A stretch of 64,000 bases of DNA from Afifellaceae bacterium (GCA_028281235.1 JANQKG010000037.1:1-64000); one strand, 5' to 3'; shown: positions 21,729 through 30,129, counted from the first letter of the stretch. The notes: generated by a model not told the origin, from the letters alone. Translations and numbers: made by a program.

Positions 21729-21869
21729 CGCGGAGACCCGCTGGCAGGACATTCAAGCGCGAACCCGGAAGATGGTGCGGCCCGCTTGCGTTGGTGGCCT
21801 GCCGTCGATGGGTTCGCGCGCATGCATCATTGCTTGTGGCATTATTGTTCATGAAGGAGGTCGCGTGCC

Positions 21870-22328
21870 ATGTACTCCAAGTCCGTTTCCTTAGTCGTGC
21901 CCGTTCTCCTATCGTTGGTGCTCACCGGGTGCACTGACATGGTGGCGTTGCAGGACAGCTCCGTGACATCAGCGAACCGCACCGGCGTGGAGCAGCACCG
22001 TCAGGAAATCTTGGCGCGGCCGTACACCGACAACATCGTCATGCTCAGCCGCAAGGAAGCAATCGGCACCGATGAGGAATGCAGGTTCCGGATGATCGGT
22101 TCCGAGACCGGGCCGACGTCCTTGTTCCTTGTGATCGGCCGCGGCGAATCGGAATCGGAGTATTTCGTCGATCGATGCGCGGATATCGATACGGATGAGT
22201 TTCTGCCCGAAGGCCTGCTGATGCCGATTCGGTGTGATGGTCGGCGCATCGTGTTGACGGCCGAGGACGGCAGCTTCGTTGTGCGCGGTGGAAGCCGGCA
22301 GGTGAACGTGCCGATGTCGAGCGGATAG
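21870..22328 (+). CDS. Lipoprotein B1 of the A/B cassette
   Basis: The 152-residue product has a lipoprotein signal (LVVPVLLSLVLTGC, lipobox LTGC at residues 18-21) and a strong AAGGAGG ribosome-binding site. The C-terminal half carries the block YFVDRCADIDTDEFLPEGLL followed by CDGRRIVLTAEDG, with two Cys. The same block occurs in the gene at 22991, so the two are paralogues. The middle part is not shared. The stop is ten bases before the next gene, so B1 and A2 are probably one operon. No known family was recognised. Confidence 0.8.
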   Translation: MYSKSVSLVVPVLLSLVLTGCTDMVALQDSSVTSANRTGVEQHRQEILARPYTDNIVMLSRKEAIGTDEECRFRMIGSETGPTSLFLVIGRGESESEYFVDRCADIDTDEFLPEGLLMPIRCDGRRIVLTAEDGSFVVRGGSRQVNVPMSSG

Positions 22329-22338
22329 GGGCGACGGC

Positions 22339-22674
22339 TTGAGCATGTCGCTGGGGAGAGTCGCAACGCTCGTTGTGGTGCTTGCCGGGCTCTTTGACGC
22401 TGCGCATGCGGGGGAGCGCATTGTCCGCGGCAATCTCGGCGTCGTGGACGCCGATCTGCCGCGCCATAGCTGTTACCGCGTCGAATACGTTCCAGCACTC
22501 TATCTGGTGAACACGCGCGGCAAGCTCGTGCAGCCGGAACGCTATGTGTGGCGGGGCGATATCGTTGACGGCGCGCGCGTCCATCATGAGCGCATTCCGG
22601 CCGTCTATCTTCAGACGCGCGTGCTCCTGGAGCCCGATCACTACACGCTTGTGCGCGTGCCCTGTCAGGGCTGA
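22339..22674 (+). CDS. Small secreted protein A2, paralogue of A1
   Basis: The 111-residue product starts at TTG 22339 (AGGGG site well spaced) or ATG 22345. A signal peptide (VATLVVVLAGLFDAAHA) precedes a mature part that matches A1 from CYRVEYVPALYLVNTRGKL to the C-terminus. Two units with the pattern [VI]PA.YL..TR..L...P..Y are seen (PALYLVNTRGKLVQPERYVW and PAVYLQTRVLLEPDHYTL). It has one Cys near the start of the first unit and one near the C-terminus. It follows B1 closely. The role is unknown. Confidence 0.8.
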   Translation: MSMSLGRVATLVVVLAGLFDAAHAGERIVRGNLGVVDADLPRHSCYRVEYVPALYLVNTRGKLVQPERYVWRGDIVDGARVHHERIPAVYLQTRVLLEPDHYTLVRVPCQG

Positions 22675-22700
22675 GGCAGGTGTGCAGCCCGCCGGCGGCT

Positions 22701-22898
22701 TCAGTCGAGCCTGAAGATCTCTGCGTAGTCGCCGCGCTGGCAGAATTTGATGTGCCCGAGATCCTTGGAGATGATGATCTCGCATTCATCGCTGGCGACG
22801 GGACTGGCATCCCAGTTCGGTCGATCCCCGGAAGATGGTGGCCGCGTGGCGCATGCCGCGAGCAGCATGGCGACGGCGGCGATGATGGCGAGCCGCAT
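22701..22898 (-). CDS. Very small lipoprotein, antisense within the A/B cassette
   Basis: The 65-residue product has a clear lipoprotein signal (MRLAIIAAVAMLLAAC, lipobox LAAC) and a short mature part with two more Cys (DECEIIISKDLGHIKFCQRG). A GGGG-rich ribosome-binding site lies just upstream of the ATG at 22898. It runs opposite to the four cassette genes, between A2 and B2, and shares a 92 bp divergent promoter region with B2. No homology to A or B is visible. Short length makes the call moderately secure. Confidence 0.65.
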   Translation of the reverse strand: MRLAIIAAVAMLLAACATRPPSSGDRPNWDASPVASDECEIIISKDLGHIKFCQRGDYAEIFRLD

Positions 22899-22990
22899 GT
22901 TCCCCCCAGCCCTTTAACGCCTCGTTAACCATAACCGGAGATAGAATTTTGTGAAGCCATACATCAAATGCTTGTGGAAGGAGGGCAGGG

Positions 22991-23368
22991 GTGCGTTTTC
23001 TGTACAACGCAATCTGCGCCTTCGGCCTGGCATCTTTGGCGGGATGCACGGAAACCACGCATGTTGCGGAATCCGGTGATAGCCCCGCTCTGACCAGCTC
23101 ACGTCCGGCCTACGGCTTGCGGCTTGATGGCGAAGGCTCCTCCGTCACCGACGTCTCGGTCTTCACCCGTCGGGGCAATCGGGAACGCGACGTTCTGGTG
23201 GACCGCTGCCGGCATGCAGATGTGGACACGGGATCGCCGGAAGGCCTCCTTCTTCCTGTGAATTGCGACGGGCGGCGGCTGGTGCTCGTGGAGGAGGACG
23301 GGGCGCTCGTCATGCAGGGCGCGCAAAACGCCCGCCGTATTCCGTTGCCGGCTTCGACCGGAAACTAG
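22991..23368 (+). CDS. Lipoprotein B2 of the A/B cassette
   Basis: GTG 22991 has an AAGGAGG site six bases upstream and gives 125 residues. The lipoprotein signal is YNAICAFGLASLAGC. The C-terminal block VLVDRCRHADVDTGSPEGLL then CDGRRLVLVEEDG matches B1 with the same spacing between the two Cys. The N-terminal mature part differs from B1. The gene ends 29 bp before the convergent ZIP transporter gene. The function is unknown. Confidence 0.78.
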   Translation: MRFLYNAICAFGLASLAGCTETTHVAESGDSPALTSSRPAYGLRLDGEGSSVTDVSVFTRRGNRERDVLVDRCRHADVDTGSPEGLLLPVNCDGRRLVLVEEDGALVMQGAQNARRIPLPASTGN

Positions 23369-23397
23369 ACCTGTTGCCGCGCGTCGATCATCTGGGT

Positions 23398-24141
23398 TCA
23401 GCCCGCCAGCACCAAAATCTGGAATGCCAGCATGGCCGTGAACGCCAGCGTGACGGCGGTTGCAATGTGTGATGCCGGGGCTTTGTCCAAAGCGTCGGGA
23501 ATGAGCTCGGCAAAGACCATCCAGATCATGGCGCCCGCGGCAATACCGAGGCCGACGGGAAGAAATGGCTCGAAGGTCTGCACGAACAGAAACGCCGGCA
23601 CGGCCATCAATGGCTGCGGCAGGCTGGTGAAGATGCTCCATGCGCCGGCCTTCCAGACGGGTGTGCCCCTCGGCACCAGCACTAAGGATATGGCCAGGCC
23701 CTCCGGCACGTTATGCAGCGCTATCGCGGTGGTGATGAAGATGCCGAGCGCCTCCGTGCCGCCGAACGAGACGCCGACCCCCACGCCCTCCGCAAAGGAG
23801 TGGGCGGTCATGATCCCCAGAATCAGTAGAGCCTTCTGAGCGTCCGCGCCGCTCAGTTCGGCGATCTTGAAGCCGCTATCGTTGGTCACCAGGCGCTTTG
23901 CGAGGACGATTGCCGCCAAGCCGATGAACACGCCCAAAACGACGCGTCCTTCGCTGAGCGCTGCCCCTTCGGCGATCAAGCTGTGCGTGGCGGCGAGCAT
24001 CAGCCCGGCGGCCATGGCGTTGGCGTAGCCGAGCCAGGCTCGGCCGACCTGCCGCACGAACAGGAAGGGCAGCGCCCCCAACCCGGTCATGAGGGCGGTG
24101 ACAACGCCGGCGACGAGAACCATCCAGATGCTTATGTCCAT
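23398..24141 (-). CDS. ZIP-family divalent metal transporter
   Basis: The 247-residue membrane protein has about eight hydrophobic segments and the two ZIP metal motifs: HSFAEGVGVGV in one helix and HNVPEGLAISL in the next, whose His and Glu residues line the metal path. ZIP proteins usually bring zinc or iron into the cytoplasm; the direction and metal here are not shown by the sequence. A loop rich in His is absent. The upstream region (24142-24200) has a TATAA-like stretch that may be its promoter. It faces the A/B cassette tail to tail. Confidence 0.88.
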   Translation of the reverse strand: MDISIWMVLVAGVVTALMTGLGALPFLFVRQVGRAWLGYANAMAAGLMLAATHSLIAEGAALSEGRVVLGVFIGLAAIVLAKRLVTNDSGFKIAELSGADAQKALLILGIMTAHSFAEGVGVGVSFGGTEALGIFITTAIALHNVPEGLAISLVLVPRGTPVWKAGAWSIFTSLPQPLMAVPAFLFVQTFEPFLPVGLGIAAGAMIWMVFAELIPDALDKAPASHIATAVTLAFTAMLAFQILVLAG

Positions 24142-24338
24142 CGCCGGCCTTTCTGTCGCTGCCCGCCGGTCTCACACGGGTTCCTTATAATCCTTCTAAA
24201 GTAATCGTTGCCGTCGGTCAGCCTGCTTGTGACGACATGCGTGGGGAGAACTCACGCTAATGACGGACGCTGAGCGATTTGTGCCGAGTAAGGTGACGGT
24301 TTGCGTCTTCACCGCCATTGTTCGATTCGTTCAGCGGA

Positions 24339-25103
24339 ATGAACGCGACAGCCCAACGCCGCCTCAATAAGTTCCCCGCCATGCAGGATCGCATTGCTTC
24401 CACGGAGCCTGGGCGCGCCTGGCGCCAGGACGTCACGCAGGGCTTGCTGGATATTTGGCCGATCGTCGTGGCGACCATTCCGTTCGGAATGGTCTTTGGC
24501 ACCGTTGCGTCTGCGCAGGGGCTGTCATTCACCGACAGCGTGCTCATGAGCGCGCTGATGTTTGCCGGCCTGGCGCAGTTCACTGCCCTTGAGCTTTGGG
24601 TTCATCCGTTGCCTTTCGTGGCGATCGTGCTGTCGGTGCTGGCGGTCAATCTGCGTCTGGTGCTCTACGGCGCGGCGATGGGGCGGCGGATCGGCCACTG
24701 GTCGGCGCCCGCCCGCTATGCGGGGATCAGCGTGATCACCGATCCGACGATCGCGCTCGTGGAACTGAGAGGCGGGCAGCGCCTGAGCGGCGCCTATTAC
24801 GCGGCGGTGGCGCTGCCGATCTATCTCAATTGGGTCGTCATGACGGGCATCGGCTATTTCGTCGGCAGCCTGATCGATGATCCGCAGGCGATCGGGCTCG
24901 ATTTCGTGGTGCTTGCCTATTTCGTGCACGTGCTTCTGGCGTTTCGCGGGCGGCCGGGCGCGATATGGGTCATTCTGGCGAGCGCTGCGGCATCCGTCGC
25001 CACCTATTTGGCGGTCGGGTCGCCTTGGCATTTCGCCAGTGGCGCGGCCGCGGGCATTGCGATTGCCGCGGCAACAGCCAAGCCGGACGGAGCGACGTCA
25101 TGA
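24339..25103 (+). CDS. azlC: AzlC-family branched-chain amino acid exporter subunit
   Basis: The 254-residue membrane protein matches AzlC, the large subunit of a two-part exporter for branched-chain amino acids. Family features include PIVVATIPFGMVFGTVASAQGLS, SALMFAGLAQFTALEL and LAVNLRLVLYGAAM. ATG 24339 is the likely start; TTG 24318 and ATG 24381 are alternatives. Its stop overlaps the azlD start by four bases. Export of these amino acids is known for the family; the substrate here is inferred. Confidence 0.88.
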   Translation: MNATAQRRLNKFPAMQDRIASTEPGRAWRQDVTQGLLDIWPIVVATIPFGMVFGTVASAQGLSFTDSVLMSALMFAGLAQFTALELWVHPLPFVAIVLSVLAVNLRLVLYGAAMGRRIGHWSAPARYAGISVITDPTIALVELRGGQRLSGAYYAAVALPIYLNWVVMTGIGYFVGSLIDDPQAIGLDFVVLAYFVHVLLAFRGRPGAIWVILASAAASVATYLAVGSPWHFASGAAAGIAIAAATAKPDGATS

Positions 25104-25405
25104 ACGCCGACACCATGAACATGGTCCTGATCGTGCTGCTCGGCGTGGTCACCTATGGCCTGCGCGTCAGCGGCTATCTCGTGCTGGCGCGCATCTCGCG
25201 GCTGAACCTGCGGGTGGAAGCGGCGCTCGATGCCGTGCCGGTAGCCGTCATCACCGCATTGGTTGCGCCGGTGGCGCTGGTGACCGGTGCGGCGGAATCG
25301 ATTGCCGCTATGGTGACCGTCGTCGCGGCGTTTAAGCTGCCGATCCTGCCGACGCTCGTTGTCGCAGCGGTCGCGGTTACGGTTCTTCGCGCAGTGGGGC
25401 TTTAG
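25100..25405 (+). CDS. azlD: AzlD-family small membrane subunit
   Basis: The 101-residue protein has four short membrane segments and the AzlD pattern (VLLGVVTYGLRVSGYLVLA, then ALDAVPVAVITALVAPVAL). AzlD pairs with AzlC to form the exporter. The ATG at 25100 lies in an ATGA overlap with azlC, so the two subunits are translationally coupled. The gene is followed by a 335 bp repeat-rich gap. Confidence 0.86.
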   Translation: MNADTMNMVLIVLLGVVTYGLRVSGYLVLARISRLNLRVEAALDAVPVAVITALVAPVALVTGAAESIAAMVTVVAAFKLPILPTLVVAAVAVTVLRAVGL

Positions 25406-25446
25406 GCGCAGCCCAGCCTCCCTTGGGGGTAAGGGGCCGCAGCCGA

Positions 25447-25698
25447 GTAGCCCGGATGGAGCGCAGCGCAATCCGGGAGACGGACCGGCAATGATCAACC
25501 TCTCGTCTGTCATCCCGGTTCGGCCGTCAGGCCGAGACCGGGACCCATGAACACAGACGGTGCGGGAGCACAACGCCGAGTACCTATCCTGTTGCCCCGG
25601 TGATTATGGGTCCCGGCCCTCACGACGTTCGGCCGGGATGACAAACGAGGGGGTGTGCGAGTGAGCCCCGCATTACGCTCACGCTTCATGCGAGCTAC
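25447..25698. repeat. Second cluster of dispersed palindromic repeats
   Basis: The gap between azlD and the DUF1127 gene holds the same two repeat families as 7568-7755. GTAGCCCGGATGGAGCG-type copies are at 25447-25477 and, degenerate and inverted, at 25667-25698. TCATCCCGG...CCGGGACCCATGA-type copies are at 25508-25552 and, inverted, at 25600-25644. The two families are nested in mirror order, outer pair and inner pair. No gene is supported here. Confidence 0.8.
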
Positions 25699-25740
25699 GG
25701 TATGGCGGCTTCGCAGCTCGCGACGAATGTGCGCAGCAAT

Positions 25741-25986
25741 TCAAGCGCGGGCACCGCAGGGCGCTGCTGCGGGAGCGATCGTCGCCGGTGCTTGCGGCGC
25801 AGTGCGGCGCGTGACCGGTGGCCTTTCCATTTGCGCCACCAATCCGGATGCGGCCTCATCGATCCGGTCCGGCTCGATTCCGATGTCGCGCAAGAGGGCG
25901 GGCGGCAGGCTTTTCAGGTCGCGGGCCGTCTGTCTGCGGCGGCGCGCTCTGGTGAAAATGGTGAAGATGCTCATCCTGTTCTCCAT
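25741..25986 (-). CDS. DUF1127-domain small protein
   Basis: The product is 81 residues from ATG 25986, or 77 from ATG 25974, which has a GGAG site. The DUF1127 core is RRRRQTARDLKSLPPALLRDIGIEPD. DUF1127 proteins are small Arg-rich proteins, some of which bind RNA and affect metabolism and stress in alphaproteobacteria. The C-terminal tail here is Pro/Ala/Thr-rich and longer than usual. The gene is divergent from the LysR-type regulator gene at 26102. Confidence 0.75.
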   Translation of the reverse strand: MENRMSIFTIFTRARRRRQTARDLKSLPPALLRDIGIEPDRIDEAASGLVAQMERPPVTRRTAPQAPATIAPAAAPCGARA

Positions 25987-26101
25987 GAACCTTACTCATC
26001 CTTGCGGGATGGCTGTATGTCGTGTAATCCCTCTTTCGCAGGGACGAGGGCCGTGGTCCAACGCATAGGATGCAAGTCAGCATGAATGAGGTTCATGCTT
26101 G

Positions 26102-27097
26102 ATGGCTGATGACAAACTCTCCGCCTTGCCGCCGCTGCACGCGCTGAGGAGCTTTCATGCTGCCGCCCGGTTCGGCCGGTTTCGCGAAGCGGCGGCAGCA
26201 CTTGGCCTGTCGGAATCGGCGGTCAGCCATCAGGTGCGGAAGCTGGAGGATTATCTCGGCGTGCCGCTGTTTGAGCGGGGCGGCAACGCCGTTTGCCTGA
26301 CGTTGGCCGGGCAGGCTTATTTTGAAGAGATCGATCCGGCGTTGTCGCGCATCAGGCGGGCAACGGAGGCGGTGTCCGGTCCGTGCTGTCGTGTGTCGCT
26401 GACGCTCACAAACTCGCTGGCCACGCTGTGGCTGATCCCGCGGCTGGCGCAGCTGGAGGCGGCGCTGCCGGAGCTGAACCTGCAGATGACGCCGTCACCG
26501 CGCGTTCTGGATCTGCGCCGTGAGCAGATCGATCTGGCGATCCGCTACGGCAAAGGCCATTGGCCGGGCACCATTGCGCATCATCTTTTTGACGAGCAGG
26601 CCTTCCCGGTCTGCCGCCCGGGCTTTCTTGGCGAGGACGTCGAACTGCCGGCCGCGCTTGAGGGGCGGCGGATCATCGTCGGCGTCGGCTACCGGGAGGA
26701 ATGGCGCGAATGGGCCGAGGCGCATGGCGTTCTGCCGCCGTCGCTGGAGGGTGCATTGGGGCTGGACAGCAGCGAGCAGATCTTGGCGGCGTCCGCCGAG
26801 GGTTTGGGGATCGCCATTGGCCGGCGGCCTCTGGTTGATTCCTGGCTTGAGGACGGGCGGCTGGTGGCGCCGTTCGGCAGCGCCGATGAAAGCGGCTGCG
26901 CCTATTATCTGGTCTACCCCGCCGATGAAGAGCTTAGCGTGCCGGCGCGCCGCGTCGCGCGCTGGCTCGTGGCCATCAGCAAAGGCGAGGCGGAGGCGGA
27001 GCGGCTTTTCCCTCAGCCGGCGATCGGGCGACAGGCGGCTGCCAGCCAGGCGCGGTCGTCTGAGCTTAAGGTCGGCCAACCGCCGAGCACGCCGTAG
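26102..27097 (+). CDS. LysR-family transcriptional regulator (GcvA-like)
   Basis: The 331-residue protein has an N-terminal winged helix-turn-helix (LHALRSFHAAARFGRFREAAAALGLSESAVSHQVRKLED) and a periplasmic-binding-like effector domain from about residue 95. The LPPLHALRSFHAAARFG start is typical of the GcvA/AmpR branch. The last 28 residues are read from the strand opposite the pepP 3' end: the two genes overlap tail to tail by 85 bp. The target is unknown; the divergent DUF1127 gene is the nearest candidate. Confidence 0.88.
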   Translation: MADDKLSALPPLHALRSFHAAARFGRFREAAAALGLSESAVSHQVRKLEDYLGVPLFERGGNAVCLTLAGQAYFEEIDPALSRIRRATEAVSGPCCRVSLTLTNSLATLWLIPRLAQLEAALPELNLQMTPSPRVLDLRREQIDLAIRYGKGHWPGTIAHHLFDEQAFPVCRPGFLGEDVELPAALEGRRIIVGVGYREEWREWAEAHGVLPPSLEGALGLDSSEQILAASAEGLGIAIGRRPLVDSWLEDGRLVAPFGSADESGCAYYLVYPADEELSVPARRVARWLVAISKGEAEAERLFPQPAIGRQAAASQARSSELKVGQPPSTP

Positions 27098-28863
27098 ACG
27101 CGCATGTGATAGCAATCGAGCCAGGCGATCTCCGCCGCGCTCATCAGCCGGGGCTCAATCAGCCGCCGGTCGATCGGCGCCAAGGTGATCGTCTCAAAAG
27201 CGTGCATCGGCCGGTCGCCGCCGGGCACCGGCTCCGGCTCGCGCACGACGACGAGATTCTCGATCCGGATGCCGAAATCATTGGCGGCGTAGAAGCCCGG
27301 CTCGTTGGAGATGATCATGCCGGGGCTCAGCGGCACATGGCCGGTCTTTGAGATGCGCTGCGGGCCCTCGTGCACGCCGAGATAGGAGCCGACGCCGTGG
27401 CCGGTGCCGTGGTCGAAATCAAGGCCCGACTGCCATAGAGCATTCCGCGCCAAGGCGTCGAGCTGCGCGCCGGTGGTGCCCTTGGGGAAGCGCGCCAGGG
27501 AAATCGCGATGTGGCCTCTCAGCACGCGCGTGAAGCGATCGCGATAAAGGTCGCGTCGCGCCGGCGGCGCGTCACCGATGAGAATGGTGCGTGTGATGTC
27601 GGTCGTGCCGTCGCGATATTGGCCCCCGGAATCAACGAGATAGAGGTCGCCGTCGGCCAATATGCGGTTGGTCCGCTCCGTCACCCGGTAATGATTGATG
27701 GCAGCGTTGGGGCCGGTTGAGGAGATGGTCTCAAAGGAGATGTCGTTAAGCGCCATGCCGCCTTCGGCCGCCGTCTCAACGCGGAGCGCCTCCAAACGCT
27801 TCGCGGCGTCGATCTCAGACAGCGCGCCCGGCGCGCTCTTCTCAACAAAGCGCAGAAAACGCGCCATGGCGACGCCGTCGCGGATATGTGCAGCCCGCGT
27901 TCCAGCCAGCTCGGCGGCGCATTTCCTCGCCCTGGGTAGCGCCACCGGATCGCTCCCTTCAACGATCGTGCCGCCGGCCTCCTCAACGCGTTGCGCCACG
28001 GCTTCCGCCGAGCCGGTGCGATCGTAGAGAACGCGAAGGCCGGCCTCGCCCAGCGCGTCCAGCCGTGCTGCGAAGTCGCGTGTCTCGTGCACATCGGCGG
28101 TGCGCTCCAGCGTGTCGCGGATGGCGTTGGAAAGTTTGCGGCCGTCGATGAAGAGTTCTGGTCGGCCCTCGGCTCGGGCGACGGCGAAGGAGAGGGGGAG
28201 CGGCGTGTGCGGCACGTCGGCGCCGCGGATGTTGAAAAGCCAAGCCACGGAGGCGGGATCGGTGAGGATCGCTGCGTCTGCGCGCTTCTCGGCGATGGCG
28301 CGGCCGACCTGCTCCAGCTTGTCGGTTGTCGAGCGGCCTGCCAGCGCCTCCGGCTGCTCGCTCACCTGCGCCAACGGCGGTTCGGGCCGATCGCTCCAGA
28401 TCGCGTCGACCGGATTTGAAGCGACCGGCGCAAATTCCGCTTCCGCCATCTCCAGCGCATCGGCGATGCGGCGGACTTCAGCACGCGTCATCAGCCAGGG
28501 ATCGTAGCCGATCTGCTGGCCGGGCGTTGCGTTAACCTTCAGCCAATCCGCGACGGAGGTTTCCATCACCGCGACGGGCTTGAAGATCGCGACATCCACT
28601 TGTTCACGGACCTGAAGCGTGTAGCGGCCATCGACGAAGATCGCGGCCTTGCCGGCCAGCACGACCGCCGTTCCGGCAGAGCCCGTGAATCCGGTCAGCC
28701 AAGCGAGGCGTTCGGCGGATTTCGGAACTGACTCGCCCTGGTGCTCGTCGGCGCGCGGCACGACGAACCCGTCGAGCGCGCGCGCCTTCAACTCGGCGCG
28801 AAGGGCTGCGGCGCGCTCCGCACCTTTTGCGGGGTCCGCCTTTTCCTCAAAACTTTGGAACAT
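27013..28863 (-). CDS. pepP: Xaa-Pro aminopeptidase (aminopeptidase P, M24B)
   Basis: This cytoplasmic metallopeptidase removes N-terminal residues before proline. ATG 28863 (MFQSFEEKAD) gives 616 residues; an earlier ATG at 28884 is possible. Two creatinase-like N-terminal domains precede the pita-bread catalytic domain. Metal ligands are visible: the two Asp in VDSGGQYRDGTTDITRT, His in GTGHGVGSYLGVHEGP, Glu in SNEPGFY and Glu in IRIENLVVV. The length of about 600 matches the long eukaryote-like form common in alphaproteobacteria. Its 3' end overlaps the regulator gene. Confidence 0.94.
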   Translation of the reverse strand: MFQSFEEKADPAKGAERAAALRAELKARALDGFVVPRADEHQGESVPKSAERLAWLTGFTGSAGTAVVLAGKAAIFVDGRYTLQVREQVDVAIFKPVAVMETSVADWLKVNATPGQQIGYDPWLMTRAEVRRIADALEMAEAEFAPVASNPVDAIWSDRPEPPLAQVSEQPEALAGRSTTDKLEQVGRAIAEKRADAAILTDPASVAWLFNIRGADVPHTPLPLSFAVARAEGRPELFIDGRKLSNAIRDTLERTADVHETRDFAARLDALGEAGLRVLYDRTGSAEAVAQRVEEAGGTIVEGSDPVALPRARKCAAELAGTRAAHIRDGVAMARFLRFVEKSAPGALSEIDAAKRLEALRVETAAEGGMALNDISFETISSTGPNAAINHYRVTERTNRILADGDLYLVDSGGQYRDGTTDITRTILIGDAPPARRDLYRDRFTRVLRGHIAISLARFPKGTTGAQLDALARNALWQSGLDFDHGTGHGVGSYLGVHEGPQRISKTGHVPLSPGMIISNEPGFYAANDFGIRIENLVVVREPEPVPGGDRPMHAFETITLAPIDRRLIEPRLMSAAEIAWLDCYHMRVYGVLGGWPTLSSDDRAWLAAACRPIAG

Positions 28864-29030
28864 GGCGCTGCTCCTTACCATCAAGCAGGACAGGCCGCGA
28901 GTGGGCAGCGCATTGAGCGCCGCATCTTGTGCGTTGCAGCAAGCGCTTGGCTGCCATGCATTTTCTCACCTAACGGCGCGCCGACGCGCCGACTATCTGA
29001 GGGGCAAGGATTGAAATCAGGAGAGCCGAT

Positions 29031-29246
29031 ATGGCTACGGTGACCGTTGACAGCTTGCACGCGGAGAAGGAACCGCGGCGCGGGTTCCTGGCGCGGGTCT
29101 ATGAGCACTGGACCAGGACGCAAATGGTTCGCGCACGCGCCATCGCCAAACCCTACCTGCTCGACATGAGCGATGCCGATCTAAAGGAGATCGGCTATAC
29201 GCGCGACGAAGTCAGCGACTGGCCGTCCGGCCCGCGCTGGCTCTGA
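29031..29246 (+). CDS. DUF1127-domain small protein
   Basis: The 71-residue product has a DUF1127-like C-terminal half: RARAIAKPYLLDMSDADLKEIGYTRDEV. The N-terminal half is charged (EKEPRRGFLARVYEHWTRTQ). A GGAG ribosome-binding site lies about nine bases upstream of the ATG. The protein is probably cytoplasmic and may bind RNA, as reported for some members. It is convergent with prmA, 7 bp apart, and divergent from pepP. Confidence 0.8.
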   Translation: MATVTVDSLHAEKEPRRGFLARVYEHWTRTQMVRARAIAKPYLLDMSDADLKEIGYTRDEVSDWPSGPRWL

Positions 29247-29253
29247 TCTCCTC

Positions 29254-30129
29254 TCAGACGCGCGCGCGCTTCAGCACGAGCACGGACCAGCCGTTCAGCG
29301 TGTGCGCTTTGACGAGCGCGACGCGCTGCCCGGCATAAGCGGCGACAACGCGGGCGCGCTGGCCCGGCAGCAATCCGGACAGGACCAGCACGCCGTCTTG
29401 CGCCAAGAGCGGCGCGATAGCGGGCGCCATGCGGCAAAGCGGCTCGGCCAGGATGTTCGCCACGATCAAATCATAGGGCGCGCGGCGGCGGATTTCGGCG
29501 TGGCCGGGCCCTTTCGCTTGAACAAGGCGAATTCTATTCGCCACCCCGTTCAACAATGCGTTGCCGCGCGCCACGCGGACGGCGACCGGATCAATATCGG
29601 TCGCCACAACGGGCGCGCGGTTCGCCTTAGCAAGCGCGATCGCCAGCACGCCCGAGCCGGTGCCGATATCGAGCGGATTGGCGAAGCGTCGCGTGCCGAT
29701 CAGCCCGTCGATAATGGAAAGGCAGCCCGCGGTCGTGGCGTGGTGGCCGGTGCCGAAGGCCTCGCCCGCATCGACTTCGATCAAGATGCGCCCGGCGGGG
29801 ACCGCGTCACGGTCGTGGCTGCCGTGCACCAGAAAGCGGCCCGCTGAAACGGGCGCAAGCACGCGCTGGCTTGCCGCGACCCAGTCGGTGTCGGGCAGCA
29901 CCTCCACGCGAAGTGGCGCGGCAAAGCCGTCCATGCCCAGACCGTCGGTGAGCATGGCAGCGACGGAATCTGTGTCGTCGCCGTCGACATAGGCTTCGAC
30001 CGCCCAAGTCTGCGCGTCGGCTTCGCTGAGCGAGACGGCGACGCCGGATTCGGCGTGGTCGCGCTCCAGAAATTCCGCGATGCGCCGTGCTTCCGGGTAG
30101 GCGGCGGTGAAGGTGGCTTTGACGGTCAT
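29254..30129 (-). CDS. prmA: Ribosomal protein L11 methyltransferase (PrmA)
   Basis: PrmA trimethylates lysines and the N-terminus of ribosomal protein L11 using S-adenosylmethionine. The 291-residue protein has the PrmA-specific N-terminal domain and a Rossmann SAM-binding core with DIGTGSGVLAIALAKA near residue 155 and ATDIDPVAVRVA. The substrate-site motif NILAEPL is intact (VANILAEPLCRMAP), and AFGTGHHATT, typical of PrmA, lies just before the SAM motif. It is divergent from the flavodoxin-fold gene at 30182. Confidence 0.94.
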   Translation of the reverse strand: MTVKATFTAAYPEARRIAEFLERDHAESGVAVSLSEADAQTWAVEAYVDGDDTDSVAAMLTDGLGMDGFAAPLRVEVLPDTDWVAASQRVLAPVSAGRFLVHGSHDRDAVPAGRILIEVDAGEAFGTGHHATTAGCLSIIDGLIGTRRFANPLDIGTGSGVLAIALAKANRAPVVATDIDPVAVRVARGNALLNGVANRIRLVQAKGPGHAEIRRRAPYDLIVANILAEPLCRMAPAIAPLLAQDGVLVLSGLLPGQRARVVAAYAGQRVALVKAHTLNGWSVLVLKRARV

